NCBI RefSeq assembly: GCF_017355985.1
Contig: NZ_JAFIQU010000011.1
Coordinates: forward strand, 124,001 to 188,000
DNA: 64,000 bases
Direction of reading: 5' to 3'
Source: Arenibaculum pallidiluteum
GTDB taxonomy: Bacteria; Pseudomonadota; Alphaproteobacteria; Azospirillales; Azospirillaceae
Part shown: positions 7,904 through 16,300 of the stretch, piece after piece
How the letters are laid out: every line of letters starts with the position of its first letter
Numbering within the stretch: position 1 is the stretch's first letter
Notes under the pieces: model-generated
The model's database searches: none
What the model was told of the DNA's origin: nothing
What the model saw: the letters and a program-made list of their open reading frames with translations, nothing else
Translations under genes and position numbers: made by a program

Positions 7904-8497
7904 ATGCACCTGACGGTCAAAGGCAAGCAGCTCGATGTGGGCGACGCATTGCGTACCCATGTCGGCGAAACCCTCGATTCTCTGGTGTCCAAGTACTTCA
8001 CGAACCCCGTGGACGGCACCGTCATCTTGTCGCGCGACGCACATCTCTATACGGCCGATGTGACGGTGCGCGTGGGGCGGGGCATCCTGCTTCAGAGCCG
8101 GGCCGAGGCGACCGAGCCTTACCCCGCCTTCGATCTGGCCGCGGAAAGGCTGGCGAAGCGGCTGAGGCGCAACAAGCGCAAGCTGCGCGACCATCACCGC
8201 AGCACGGATGCCCCGACGCTCCCGGCCGCCCAATACATCCTGGAAGCTGGCCCGGACGACGACCATATGGACACCGAAGTCGGCGTCAACGGGCACCAGC
8301 CGACCGTTGTGGCCGAAATGCAGACGGCCATCGAGACGCTCACGGTCGGCGAGGCCGTGATGCGGATGGATCTCGCCGACCTGCCGGCCATGATGTTCAG
8401 GAACAGCGCCCATGGGGAGCTGAACATGGTCTACCGCCGTCCCGACGGTCATGTGGGCTGGATAGACCCGAAGGCCCCCCAAGGCTCGCGCGCCTGA
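7904..8497 (+). CDS. hpf: ribosome hibernation promoting factor, long form
   Basis: 197-residue long-form Hpf, which binds the 30S decoding site and, through its C-terminal domain, pairs 70S ribosomes into inactive 100S dimers in stationary phase. The N-terminal S30AE-type domain starts at MHLTVKGKQLDVGDALR; the C-terminal dimerisation domain is clear from AVMRMDLADLPAMMFRN and VYRRPDGHVGWIDP. I chose the ATG at 7904 because it matches the family N-terminus and follows a purine-rich stretch; the open frame runs further upstream without homology. ptsN follows after 23 bases on the same strand, the common alphaproteobacterial arrangement. Confidence 0.95.
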   Translation: MHLTVKGKQLDVGDALRTHVGETLDSLVSKYFTNPVDGTVILSRDAHLYTADVTVRVGRGILLQSRAEATEPYPAFDLAAERLAKRLRRNKRKLRDHHRSTDAPTLPAAQYILEAGPDDDHMDTEVGVNGHQPTVVAEMQTAIETLTVGEAVMRMDLADLPAMMFRNSAHGELNMVYRRPDGHVGWIDPKAPQGSRA

Positions 8498-8520
8498 TCG
8501 CGCCGCCCTCCCGAGTTGAC

Positions 8521-8979
8521 ATGATCGATCTCATCACGCCCCACAGCATCATCCCGAACCTTCGGGCGAGCAGCAAGAAGCAGGCCCTGCAGGAGCTCGC
8601 GCGCAGGGCTGCCGAGCTTCTCGGCCAGCACGAGCGCGCGATCTTCGACGTGCTGCTCGAGCGCGAGCGCCTGGGTACCACCGGGGTCGGGCACGGCATC
8701 GCGATCCCGCATGGCAAGCTGCCGAACCTGGACCGCGTCCACGGAGTTTTCGCGCGGCTGGAGCGGCCGGTCGATTTCGACGCCATCGACGATCAGCCGG
8801 TGGACCTGATCTTCCTGCTCCTGGCGCCTGAGCAGGCGGGGGCGGACCATCTCAAGGCCCTGGCGCGCGTGTCGCGCCTGCTGCGCGACGCATCCATGTG
8901 CGAACGTCTGCGCGGCGCCGACAGCGCCGATGCGATCTACGCGCTGCTGACCCATCAGGAAACCAGCAACGCGGCCTGA
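8521..8979 (+). CDS. ptsN: nitrogen PTS enzyme IIA (PtsN)
   Basis: 152-residue EIIA-Ntr, the terminal phosphoacceptor of the nitrogen-related phosphotransferase system, a regulatory protein that signals nitrogen/carbon state and K+ homeostasis rather than transporting sugar. The motif GHGIAIPHGK contains the phosphorylatable histidine (H64) and the supporting H58; LIFLLLAPEQAGADHLKAL is the other family block. It starts 23 bases after hpf, so both are probably one transcript. Downstream is a convergent gene with a small hairpin between. Its partners (ptsP, ptsO) are not in the window. Confidence 0.95.
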   Translation: MIDLITPHSIIPNLRASSKKQALQELARRAAELLGQHERAIFDVLLERERLGTTGVGHGIAIPHGKLPNLDRVHGVFARLERPVDFDAIDDQPVDLIFLLLAPEQAGADHLKALARVSRLLRDASMCERLRGADSADAIYALLTHQETSNAA

Positions 8980-9074
8980 CGGAACCCGCCAGGCCGCGCG
9001 GGGCCCGCGAAGAAGCAGCGGAGGCGCGGGGTCGGCCAGGCCGTCCCCGCCACCGGGGATGAGATCGGGGCGAT

Positions 9075-9093
9075 GACGCCGGGTGCCGGCGTC
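9075..9093. terminator. short hairpin between convergent genes
   Basis: Perfect 8-bp arms GACGCCGG / CCGGCGTC with a 3-base loop lie between ptsN (plus strand) and the DUF1150 gene (minus strand), overlapping the latter's stop codon. It could terminate in either direction; no U-run is present. Confidence 0.4.
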
Positions 9094-9310
9094 AGTGGAC
9101 GCTGACGGGCTCCAGGTCGTTCTGGCGCACCGTCGCGAAGGCAACGTCGCGTTCCGGCACCACGGCAAGCGGGGTGCCGTCGGCTGCGTGGATCGCAAAT
9201 CCCTCGCCCTCATCGGTCTCCACGCGCTTCACATAGGCGAGGTCGTCCAGGCCGAAGCTCGCGAAGTCCTTCGTGGACAGCCGGCGCAGGAACTCGGGGG
9301 TGGTCTGCAT
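9092..9310 (-). CDS. DUF1150 family protein
   Basis: 72-residue small protein of the DUF1150 family, almost restricted to alphaproteobacteria and commonly next to a small heat-shock gene, as here. Recognisable parts are FLRRLSTKDFASFGLDDLAY and the acidic/aliphatic IHAADGTPLAVVPERDVAF. It follows the Hsp20 gene on the same strand after 38 bases and is probably co-expressed with it under heat stress. Function is unknown. The whole protein is soluble, with no signal or membrane segment. Confidence 0.88.
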   Translation of the reverse strand: MQTTPEFLRRLSTKDFASFGLDDLAYVKRVETDEGEGFAIHAADGTPLAVVPERDVAFATVRQNDLEPVSVH

Positions 9311-9348
9311 GATGATAACTTTCGCTGGAGGTCAGTAGCGGGCTGTTC

Positions 9349-9807
9349 TCAGCCCTGCTCGGGCTCGACGTCGATCGTCCTGCCGCCGGTGGGGGCGGCC
9401 GCCTGGATCTTGATCGTGCGGACCTTGGGCTCGGGAAGCGGCCGCTTCAGGTCGACGTGGAGCAGGCCATTGTCCAGCCGGCATCCCACGACCTCTATTC
9501 CCTCGGCCAGTACGAAGCTCCGCTGGAACTGGCGCGCGGCGATGCCGCGGTGCAGGTAGATCCGGGTCTTGTCGTCTGACTGCCTGCCACGGATCACGAG
9601 CTGATTGTCCTCGATCTGGACCTGCAGGTCGTCGGTGGTGAAGCCGGCGACGGCAAGAGTGATCCGAAGCCCGTCTTCGCCGATCTGCTCGATGTTGTAG
9701 GGAGGATAGCCTTCGGCCGAGCTCTTCGAAATCCTGTCGAGCGTGCGCTCGAACTGGTCAAAGCCCAGCAGCAGCGGGCTGTTGAAAAGGGACAGACGGG
9801 TGGTCAC
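9349..9807 (-). CDS. Hsp20 small heat-shock protein (IbpA-like)
   Basis: 152-residue small heat-shock chaperone that holds unfolded proteins in ATP-independent oligomers. The alpha-crystallin domain runs from about residue 35 (YNIEQIGEDGLRITLAVAGF) to about 130 (CRLDNGLLHVDLKRPLPE), followed by a short tail. I chose the GTG at 9807: it begins the usual VTTRLSLFNSP N-terminus and has AGGAGG eight bases upstream. A DUF1150 gene follows on the same strand. A possible RpoH-type promoter lies about 100 bases upstream. Confidence 0.94.
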   Translation of the reverse strand: MTTRLSLFNSPLLLGFDQFERTLDRISKSSAEGYPPYNIEQIGEDGLRITLAVAGFTTDDLQVQIEDNQLVIRGRQSDDKTRIYLHRGIAARQFQRSFVLAEGIEVVGCRLDNGLLHVDLKRPLPEPKVRTIKIQAAAPTGGRTIDVEPEQG

Positions 9808-9900
9808 GACGCATCCTCCTCCTGCCGAGCGAGACGCAGCCAAGGCCCGGATTCCCGGCACCTCACATCGGCAGCCTATGACGGCCTGCCTTACCGAGAA

Positions 9901-9927
9901 GATAAGAATTCCACCCATGGGATCAAG
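9901..9927 (-). promoter_or_regulatory. candidate heat-shock (RpoH-type) promoter for Hsp20
   Basis: On the minus strand CTTGAT (9927-9922) and CTTATC (9906-9901) are separated by 15 bases, resembling the CTTG ... CYTAT pattern of alphaproteobacterial RpoH promoters, about 95 bases before the hsp20 GTG. The match is short and was found by eye. The rest of the 253-base gap to the cidA/lrgA-like gene holds nothing else I recognise. Confidence 0.3.
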
Positions 9928-10060
9928 GAGCGCACCTTGCGTGCCCCATCGGTCGGTCCTAATTCCCCCTCGGCGCCATGCGCTAGGGCGGGGGCGGGGG
10001 AGAGACGCGCATGACGCGCATGACTGGCGGGACGGGAGGCCGGAACGACCGGCGGGCGGC

Positions 10061-10420
10061 ATGACGGCGGCGCTGCTCACGCTCCTGGGTTGCCAGCTTG
10101 CCGGCGAAATCCTGGCGCACCTGCTGGCGCTGCCGGTGCCGGGGCCGGTCCTCGGCATGGTGCTGCTCGCTTCGGCCCTGGCCCTCCAGCCCCGCGCTCC
10201 CGAGGCGCTGCGCAGGGTGTCGGGCGCGCTGCTGCGACACCTGTCGCTGCTCTTCGTTCCCGCCGGGGTCGGGCTGGTCCAGCACGGTCCGCGGCTCGCC
10301 GCCGAAGGGACCGCGCTGGCGGTCGCGCTGGTGGTCAGCACAGTTGCGAGCATCGCGGTTGCCGCCGTGGTGTTCCGGGCCGTCGCGCGCCTGACCGGCG
10401 ATGCGGACGACGCGTCTTGA
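10061..10420 (+). CDS. CidA/LrgA family membrane protein
   Basis: 119-residue integral membrane protein with about four hydrophobic segments, of the holin-like CidA/LrgA family that partners with LrgB/CidB and is linked to murein hydrolase export, programmed lysis and, in some bacteria, pyruvate or glycolate movement. The family motif LPVPGPVLGMVLL is at about residues 23-35 and LSLLFVPAGVGL at about 63-74. I chose the ATG at 10061 because it opens directly into the first membrane helix; the open frame upstream is GC-driven. The LrgB gene overlaps its stop codon. Confidence 0.9.
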   Translation: MTAALLTLLGCQLAGEILAHLLALPVPGPVLGMVLLASALALQPRAPEALRRVSGALLRHLSLLFVPAGVGLVQHGPRLAAEGTALAVALVVSTVASIAVAAVVFRAVARLTGDADDAS

Positions 10421-11133
10421 GCGGCTTCGCCGACATCTGGGTGTATCTGAGCGCGACGCCGCTGCTGTGGCTGGGGGCGACCCTTGCGGCGTACCTGCTG
10501 GGCGAGGCGCTGCACAGGGCCGCCGGCGGCTCGCCCCTCGTCAATCCGGTGGCCGTGGCGGTCGCGCTGCTGATCCTCGTCCTGCTGGCGACCGGAACCT
10601 CCTACCAGACCTATTTCGACGGTGCCCAGTTCGTGCATTTCCTTCTGGGTCCCGCGACGGTCGCCCTGGCCGTGCCGCTGCGCCAGAACTGGTCGCGCGT
10701 GCGGCGCGCGGCGCTGCCCTTGGCAGCCGCGCTGCTGGCGGGGTCGGTGACGGCGGTGCTGGCGGCGACCGGCACGGCCGCGCTGATGGGCGCGGGGCGC
10801 GACAGCATCGCCTCGATCGCCCCGAAATCCGCGACGACCCCGATCGCGATGGCAGTGGCCGAGAGAATCGGCGGCCTGCCTTCCCTGACCGCGGCCCTGG
10901 TGATCGTGACCGGGATCCTGGGGGCCATGCTCGCGGGGCCCGTCCTCGGGGCGATGCGCATCGGGGACCCGCGTGCACGCGGCACCGCCCTCGGCACCGC
11001 GGCCCATGGCATCGGCACGGCGCGGGCCTTCGAACTCGGCGAGGTCGCCGGCACCTTCGCCGGAATCGCCATGGCGCTCAACGGCCTCGCAACGGCGGTG
11101 CTGGTGCCGGTCCTGATGTCGCTGCCCGGTTGA
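10417..11133 (+). CDS. LrgB family membrane protein
   Basis: 238-residue multipass protein of the LrgB/CidB family, partner of CidA/LrgA. The start is a TTG overlapping the upstream TGA (TTGA), which points to translational coupling. Conserved parts include LVNPVAVAVALLILVL, FLLGPATVALAVPL and the signature APKSATTPIAMAVAE with GTAAHGIGTARAFELGEVAG. The plant homologue PLGG1 fuses both halves and moves glycolate/glycerate; whether this pair transports a small organic acid or controls lysis cannot be told from sequence. Confidence 0.92.
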   Translation: MSGFADIWVYLSATPLLWLGATLAAYLLGEALHRAAGGSPLVNPVAVAVALLILVLLATGTSYQTYFDGAQFVHFLLGPATVALAVPLRQNWSRVRRAALPLAAALLAGSVTAVLAATGTAALMGAGRDSIASIAPKSATTPIAMAVAERIGGLPSLTAALVIVTGILGAMLAGPVLGAMRIGDPRARGTALGTAAHGIGTARAFELGEVAGTFAGIAMALNGLATAVLVPVLMSLPG

Positions 11134-11213
11134 AGTCCCGGTCCGCCACACACGGAACCGTGGGGCCGCGGGTCCTGTTGGACTGCGCGACAGACCCAAG
11201 CGGAGCGAAACCC

Positions 11214-11483
11214 ATGCGTGCCGTGCTTCCCCTTGCCGCCGTGCTGGCCCTGTCGGCCTGCGCGATGGGCCCCCAGGCCGTCGAATCCTCGGCGCCGACC
11301 GTCACCTATCGCTTTGAGCGCGGTCAGCTCGACCAGACCACCGCCCGGGCCGACGAGTACTGCGCCCAGTACGGGCAGCGGGCCTCGATCGTCGACACGA
11401 CGCGGGACGGCGACAACTATCAGGCGACCTTCGAGTGCCAGAGCAGCCGGCGCGGCACCCTGGGCGGCCTGTTCGGCGGCTGA
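11214..11483 (+). CDS. small lipoprotein
   Basis: 89-residue protein with a lipoprotein signal: MRAVLPLAAVLALSAC places the lipidated cysteine at residue 16 in an LSAC lipobox. The mature part is short, contains two further cysteines (YCAQYG and FECQSS) that could form a disulfide, and ends in a glycine-rich GTLGGLFGG. I do not recognise the family. Similar small lipoproteins are common in alphaproteobacterial envelopes. It stands alone on the plus strand after lrgB. Confidence 0.8.
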   Translation: MRAVLPLAAVLALSACAMGPQAVESSAPTVTYRFERGQLDQTTARADEYCAQYGQRASIVDTTRDGDNYQATFECQSSRRGTLGGLFGG

Positions 11484-11510
11484 GCAACGGGAGGCGCGGG
11501 ACGGCGCGAA

Positions 11511-12053
11511 TCAGCTGGCGCCGCGCGGGTTCAGCTCGCGCAGGCGCCGTTCGGCCAGCTCGACCGCGTCCGAGAGCCGCCGGTCGCCGGCGTCCACTGC
11601 CGAGAGAAGCGCCTTCAGCATCGCGCGCAGGCGCTCGTTCTCCGTGGCGAGGCGCGCATTGGCCGCGCGCACCGCGCGCAGTTCCGCGGCCTGCTGCTCC
11701 AGCACGCCGGCCGTCGCCTCGACCAGGCCGAGAAGGCCCGCCGAGGGATCGGCCTCGCGCCCGCGCTCGAGCCGCCGGATCGCCGACTGGACCGCGTCGG
11801 CCAGCATGTCCTCGGGCTCTTCCTCGGCCGCGCGGCGCGCGGCGCGGGGCTGCGGGCGCGGCGCGGGGGCATCGGCAGCCGCGGGGATCGCACGGATCGC
11901 CGGCTCGCGGGGCGGCCGGAAGGCAGGGTCGTGGCGCGTCGCGGCGATCGCCGGCTCGGCGCGCGGCGTCCCCGCGCTGCGGGGCAGGAACTCGTGGCGG
12001 GGCGGCTCGGGCGCCGGCTCGTCTTCGCCCCGCGGGAAATAGGACACCGTCAT
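11511..12053 (-). CDS. hypothetical protein with Pro/Arg/Ala-rich N-terminus and coiled coil
   Basis: 180-residue hypothetical protein. Residues 1-80 are disordered-looking and rich in Pro, Arg, Ala and Glu; residues about 105-150 are a likely coiled coil (LEQQAAELRAVRAANARLAT, then ENERLRAMLKALLSAV), followed by another helix (LSDAVELAERRLREL). No signal peptide or membrane segment is visible. I recognise no family. Similar architectures occur in cell-division or polarity adaptors, but that is only analogy. It is monocistronic, downstream of and co-directional with the TRAP operon. Confidence 0.7.
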   Translation of the reverse strand: MTVSYFPRGEDEPAPEPPRHEFLPRSAGTPRAEPAIAATRHDPAFRPPREPAIRAIPAAADAPAPRPQPRAARRAAEEEPEDMLADAVQSAIRRLERGREADPSAGLLGLVEATAGVLEQQAAELRAVRAANARLATENERLRAMLKALLSAVDAGDRRLSDAVELAERRLRELNPRGAS

Positions 12054-12165
12054 CGGCGCTCCGAACGGCTGGACCGCCGGCGTCCCGGCGGCCCGGCCAC
12101 CTTGCCTGGGTGGTAGTTAAGGATTTCTTTTCGAGTTCAGGTGGCGATCCTGGGCGTCGATCGCC

Positions 12166-13440
12166 TCAATACAGCAGGTTCCGGAACGTCAGGCTGATCG
12201 CCGGCACGTAGGTGATCACCATCAGGCAGGCGCCGACCACCAGCACGAAGGGAGCCAGCGGCCTCACGATCTCGTGGAAGGGCAGGCGCGCGACCTGGCA
12301 GGCCGCGAACAGGTTCACCCCGAAAGGCGGCGTGATCATGCCCAGCGCCAGGTTCACCACCATGATCAGCCCGAAATGGATGGGGTCGATGCCGAAATGG
12401 ACGGCGACCGGGGCCAGGATCGGGGCCAGGACGATGATGGAGGCCGAGGTCTCCACGAACATGCCGAGAATGAACAGGAAGACGTTCACCGCCAGCAGGA
12501 ACATCGCGCCCGAGTGGATGGTCTCGGTCAGCCAAGTCCCGACGTCCTGCGGGATGCCGGCGCGGTTGATCAGCCAGGAGAAGAGGCCGGCATTGGCGAT
12601 GATGAACATGATCACCGCCGAGGAGACGACGCTCTTGCGGAAGATCCGCGGCAGGTCGGCCGGCGCGATCTCGCGGTAGACGAACAGGCCGACCACCAGC
12701 GCATAGACGACGGCGACCACCGCCGCCTCGGTCGGGGTGAAGATGCCGCCGTAGATGCCGCCGATGATCACGACGGGCATCAGCAGCGCCAGCGCCGCCT
12801 GCCGGCCCGCGGCGACGAGCCCGAGCCGGCCCTCGTGGTCGTCCCGGCCCATTCCCCGGATCCGGCACCAGACATAGACGAAGAGCATCAGCGCCCCACC
12901 GATCAGAATGCCGGGGCCGATCCCAGCGACGAACATCTCGCCGATCGAGACCTCGGCCGAGACGCCGTAGAGGATCATGGGGATCGAGGGCGGGATGATC
13001 ACCCCCAGCTCCGCCGATGTCGCCTGCAGCGCCGCGGCGAAGGGCCTGGGATAGCCGTGCTTCAGCATGGCCGGGATCAGGATCGCGCCGATGGCGAAGG
13101 TGGTCGCGACCGAGGACCCGGAGACGGCGGCGAACATCATGCAGGTCAGCACGCAGGTGCAGGCGAGGCCCCCCTGGACGCCGCCGATGATGGACTTCGC
13201 GAACTCCACCAGCCGGCGCGAGATGCCGCCGACCTCCATCAGGTTGCCCGCCAGGATGAAGAAGGGGATCGCCGCCAGCGGATAGCTGTCGATGCGCACG
13301 AAGAGCTGCTGGCCGACCAGCAGCAGCGGAAGCTGCGTGAAGGCCAGGATGCCCGCGATGCTGGCGAGCCCGATGGAGACGGCCACCGGCACGCTCAGCG
13401 CGAACAGCAGCAGCATCGTGAAGACGAGGGTGCTTCCCAT
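12166..13440 (-). CDS. dctM: TRAP transporter large permease (DctM)
   Basis: 424-residue DctM-type subunit, about 12-13 membrane helices, the sodium-coupled translocation channel of a TRAP transporter. Typical blocks include LVGQQLFVRIDSYPLAAIPF, GVIIPPSIPMILYGVSAEVS and IITPPFGVNLFAACQVARLP. It follows dctQ on the minus strand after 45 bases, completing a dctP-dctQ-dctM operon. Substrate is set by DctP and is probably a carboxylate. Confidence 0.95.
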   Translation of the reverse strand: MGSTLVFTMLLLFALSVPVAVSIGLASIAGILAFTQLPLLLVGQQLFVRIDSYPLAAIPFFILAGNLMEVGGISRRLVEFAKSIIGGVQGGLACTCVLTCMMFAAVSGSSVATTFAIGAILIPAMLKHGYPRPFAAALQATSAELGVIIPPSIPMILYGVSAEVSIGEMFVAGIGPGILIGGALMLFVYVWCRIRGMGRDDHEGRLGLVAAGRQAALALLMPVVIIGGIYGGIFTPTEAAVVAVVYALVVGLFVYREIAPADLPRIFRKSVVSSAVIMFIIANAGLFSWLINRAGIPQDVGTWLTETIHSGAMFLLAVNVFLFILGMFVETSASIIVLAPILAPVAVHFGIDPIHFGLIMVVNLALGMITPPFGVNLFAACQVARLPFHEIVRPLAPFVLVVGACLMVITYVPAISLTFRNLLY

Positions 13441-13485
13441 GATGGCGTATTTCCGGCCGGCGGATTGCTGGATGAACCTTGGGAT

Positions 13486-14043
13486 CTATTGCGCGGTCTC
13501 GAGCTCGCGGTGCTCGGGATCGAGCCAATGCGCGAGCACGGCCAGCACCGTGACGGATGCCCCCACGGGCAGGGCCGCATATGCCCAGGCGATGGAGACC
13601 TCGAGCCCCGCCAGGTTCTGCGACTGGACGCGCAGCATCATCTGGTATCCGAACCAGCCGATGATCCCCAGCAGGGTCAGCGATGCCGCCGGGATGAAAA
13701 GCCCCAGCAGCGTCGCGAACCAGCCGCGGGCGCGCCGCTGCGCGAGGTCGACCGAGATCATGGACCCCTGCCGGAAGGCTGCCATGATGCCGAGATAGAC
13801 CATCCAGATCAGCAGCGTGCGCGTCAGGGCCTCCGACCAGACGGAGGGCTGCTGCAGCACGAAGCGTGTCACCACCTGGTAGAAGCCTGCGGCGACCGCG
13901 ACCGCGAGGCACAGGCAGGCGGCCGTGGTGACGATCAGGTTCACCGTCCGCTCGAAGGCGAGGAACGCCTTCACCAGGCTGCTGCGCCGGGGGGCGTCGC
14001 GCCGCGGGGGGGTCCCCGCGGCGCCGGCTGCGCTGGCCGTCAC
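13486..14043 (-). CDS. dctQ: TRAP transporter small permease (DctQ)
   Basis: 185-residue four-helix DctQ subunit that links the binding protein to the large permease. The start is a GTG overlapping the dctP stop codon (GTGA), giving a basic N-terminal extension before the first helix (FERTVNLIVTTAACLCLAVA). Family positions include QVVTRFVLQQPSVWSEALTR and LLIWMVYLGIMAAFRQGSMI. Middle gene of the three-gene TRAP operon. Confidence 0.9.
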   Translation of the reverse strand: MTASAAGAAGTPPRRDAPRRSSLVKAFLAFERTVNLIVTTAACLCLAVAVAAGFYQVVTRFVLQQPSVWSEALTRTLLIWMVYLGIMAAFRQGSMISVDLAQRRARGWFATLLGLFIPAASLTLLGIIGWFGYQMMLRVQSQNLAGLEVSIAWAYAALPVGASVTVLAVLAHWLDPEHRELETAQ

Positions 14044-15002
14044 TGGAAGTTCCGGATGCGGTCGAGGTTCTCCTTGCCGAACCGCTTGGCATAGTCCTCG
14101 TAGGCCGGTGCGAGCGCCTGCTGGAACTGGGCGCGGTCGACGTCGGACACCACCTGCATTCCGGCCGCGCGCAACTCGTCGACGCCGCTCTGCTCGACCT
14201 TGGCGACGAATTCGCGCTGGGCCTTCGCCGCCGCCTTCGCCGCCTCGGTCCACGCCTTCTTGTCGGCGTCCGACAGCCCGTCGAACAGCGACTTGTTGGT
14301 GATGAACAGCGTGGGCGAATAGACGTGGCCGGTCAGCGTCAGGTGCTTCTGCACCTGGGCGAACTTGGAGGCCGTGATCACGGGGATCGGGTTCTCCTGG
14401 CCGTCCACCGTGCCTTGCTGCAGCGCCGTGAAGACCTCGGTGAAGGCCATCGGCGTCGGCAGCACGCCAATCGTCCGGAAGGCCTGCATGTGGACCTGGT
14501 TCTCCATGGTCCGGATCTTCAGGCCCTTGGCGTCCTCGGGCTTGTTCACGGCGCGCACGCCGTTGGTGAGGTGGCGGAACCCGTTCTCGCCCCAGGCCAG
14601 CGCGACCATCCCCTTCGCCGGGAACTTGGCCTGGATCTCCTGGCCGATCGGCCCGTCCAGCACGGCATGGGCGTGCTTGGCGTCGCGGAACAGGAACGGG
14701 ACGTCGACGATCAGCACCTCGGGAACGAAGTTGCCGATGGGACCTGTGGAGGTGATGACGAGGTCGAGGGTGCCGATCTGCACGCTCTCGGTCATCTCGC
14801 GCTCGGCGCCGTTCGGGGTGATGACGGTCTTGAAGCGGTTATTGGTGAGCTTCGCCAGTTCCTCCGAGAAGGTCCGCGCCGCAATCCCGTAATGGGAGTT
14901 GGAGGCCGTGGGATGGCCGACCTGCACGGTCTTCTGGGCGTAGGCGCCGGTGGATGCGAGCACCGCGAAGGCGGCGACCGCGGCGAGGCGCGTCAGGTGC
15001 AT
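14040..15002 (-). CDS. dctP: TRAP transporter substrate-binding protein (DctP)
   Basis: 320-residue periplasmic binding protein of the DctP family. The Sec signal peptide is MHLTRLAAVAAFAVLASTG with cleavage at AYAQ (about residue 23). Family landmarks are LDLVITSTGPIGNFVPEVLI, KIRTMENQVHMQAFRTIG (the region with the carboxylate-binding arginine) and FTALQQGTVDGQENPIPVI. GGGAGGAAG lies directly before the ATG at 15002. A GlxA-type regulator is transcribed divergently and may control the operon. The ligand is probably a C4-dicarboxylate or related organic acid; not determined. Confidence 0.94.
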   Translation of the reverse strand: MHLTRLAAVAAFAVLASTGAYAQKTVQVGHPTASNSHYGIAARTFSEELAKLTNNRFKTVITPNGAEREMTESVQIGTLDLVITSTGPIGNFVPEVLIVDVPFLFRDAKHAHAVLDGPIGQEIQAKFPAKGMVALAWGENGFRHLTNGVRAVNKPEDAKGLKIRTMENQVHMQAFRTIGVLPTPMAFTEVFTALQQGTVDGQENPIPVITASKFAQVQKHLTLTGHVYSPTLFITNKSLFDGLSDADKKAWTEAAKAAAKAQREFVAKVEQSGVDELRAAGMQVVSDVDRAQFQQALAPAYEDYAKRFGKENLDRIRNFQ

Positions 15003-15217
15003 TCTTCCCTCCCTATGGGGTCCTGTTGCCGGCGGCGCCGTTGGCCCGCCTGATTGTTCGCCGCTCCAGTCTCCCCGCCGGGCGCCGGGTGTCAATCGAT
15101 TCTGCTGGAATTCGCGTAAAGCGGTGCCGGACCGCCGAGGATGCTGACAAGGCCTGCCGATCGGCGCTATCTGTCATGAATCAAGGGTATGCGGCAAAAT
15201 CAGACATCGAGGTGGCC

Positions 15218-16171
15218 ATGCGGACAGTCAGCTTCGTCGTCTCCGACGGCTTCCAGGTCATGGGCCTTGCCCCGCTGACCGTATTCGAGATCGCGAACCG
15301 CACGTTGGACGAGCCCGGCTACGACATCCGCATCGTTTCCGAGCATGGCGGGCCCGTGCGCAGCTCGCTCGGCTTCACGGTGGAGACCGAGCCCGTCGGC
15401 GCGCGCCATCCCGACACCGTCATGGCCGTCGGCACGCTGGTCCCGGCGCCTTCCGCTCCCGCGGTGCTGGACTATCTGAGGGCGACGGCGGTCCATTCGC
15501 GCCGCGTAGCCGGCATCTGCACGGGCGCCTTCGTCCTGGCGCAGGCCGGGCTGCTCGACGGGCGGCGGGCGACCACGCACTGGGCCTTTGCCAGGACCCT
15601 GCAGCGTGCCTACCCCGGCATCCGCGTCGAGGAGGACCGAATCTTCATTTCGGATGGCAGGGTATGGACCTCGGCGGGCATGAGCGCCGGGATCGATCTC
15701 GCCCTCGCGCTCCTGGAGGAGGACTTCGGGGCGGCGATGGCGAAGACGGTGGCGCGCAGGCTCGTCGTCTATCACCGCCGCCCCGGGGGACAGTCGCAGT
15801 TCTCCGCCCTTCTCGAGCTGGAGCCGAAGTCTGACCGGGTCCGCCGGGCCCTGACCTACGCGAAGGAGCATCTGACCAGCCCGCTGTCCGTCGAGGAGCT
15901 GGCCGCGGCAGCAAGCCTCAGCCCGCGCCAGTTCAGCCGCGTGTTCCGGCAGGAGACCGGCCAGTCGCCGGCAAAGGCGGTGGAGAACCTGCGGCTCGAG
16001 GCGGCCCGGTCGATGATGGCCGAGGGGCGGCACCCCATGGACCTGATCGCCCGCGAGACCGGCTTCGCCGACAGGGAGCGCATGCGGCGGGCCTTCCTGC
16101 GCGCGTATGGCCAGCCGCCCCAGGCGCTGAAGCGGGCTGCTTCGGCGGACCGCCAGGCAAAGGTCGCCTGA
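15218..16171 (+). CDS. GlxA-type AraC family transcriptional regulator
   Basis: 317-residue regulator with an N-terminal DJ-1/PfpI-like amidotransferase domain (about 1-190, with VAGICTGAFVLAQAGLLDG at the nucleophile-elbow position) and a C-terminal AraC double helix-turn-helix (about 210-310; LSVEELAAAASLSPRQFSRV, then GFADRERMRRAFLRAYGQPP). The ATG at 15218 is preferred because GAGG precedes it and it begins at the conserved domain (MRTVSFVVSDGFQ); an ATG at 15176 is possible. It is divergent from the TRAP operon and upstream of the molybdenum hydroxylase genes; it may regulate either. Confidence 0.9.
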   Translation: MRTVSFVVSDGFQVMGLAPLTVFEIANRTLDEPGYDIRIVSEHGGPVRSSLGFTVETEPVGARHPDTVMAVGTLVPAPSAPAVLDYLRATAVHSRRVAGICTGAFVLAQAGLLDGRRATTHWAFARTLQRAYPGIRVEEDRIFISDGRVWTSAGMSAGIDLALALLEEDFGAAMAKTVARRLVVYHRRPGGQSQFSALLELEPKSDRVRRALTYAKEHLTSPLSVEELAAAASLSPRQFSRVFRQETGQSPAKAVENLRLEAARSMMAEGRHPMDLIARETGFADRERMRRAFLRAYGQPPQALKRAASADRQAKVA

Positions 16172-16300
16172 CCGGTCCGGGGACGGCGCAAGCGGCGCCG
16201 GAAGGCCGCCTCGTGTCCTGAAACGTGGTCTTTTCGACATGGGAGGCGCCCGGCCGCGCGCATAGGCTTTGCCGGCAACCTGATGCCGCGAGGCCCCCGC

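Noticed and set aside
12274-14094. Long plus-strand open frame opposite the TRAP genes
   Set aside because: It is an antisense frame kept open by high GC; its translation is low-complexity Asp/Arg/His-rich, while the minus strand encodes clear DctM and DctQ proteins.
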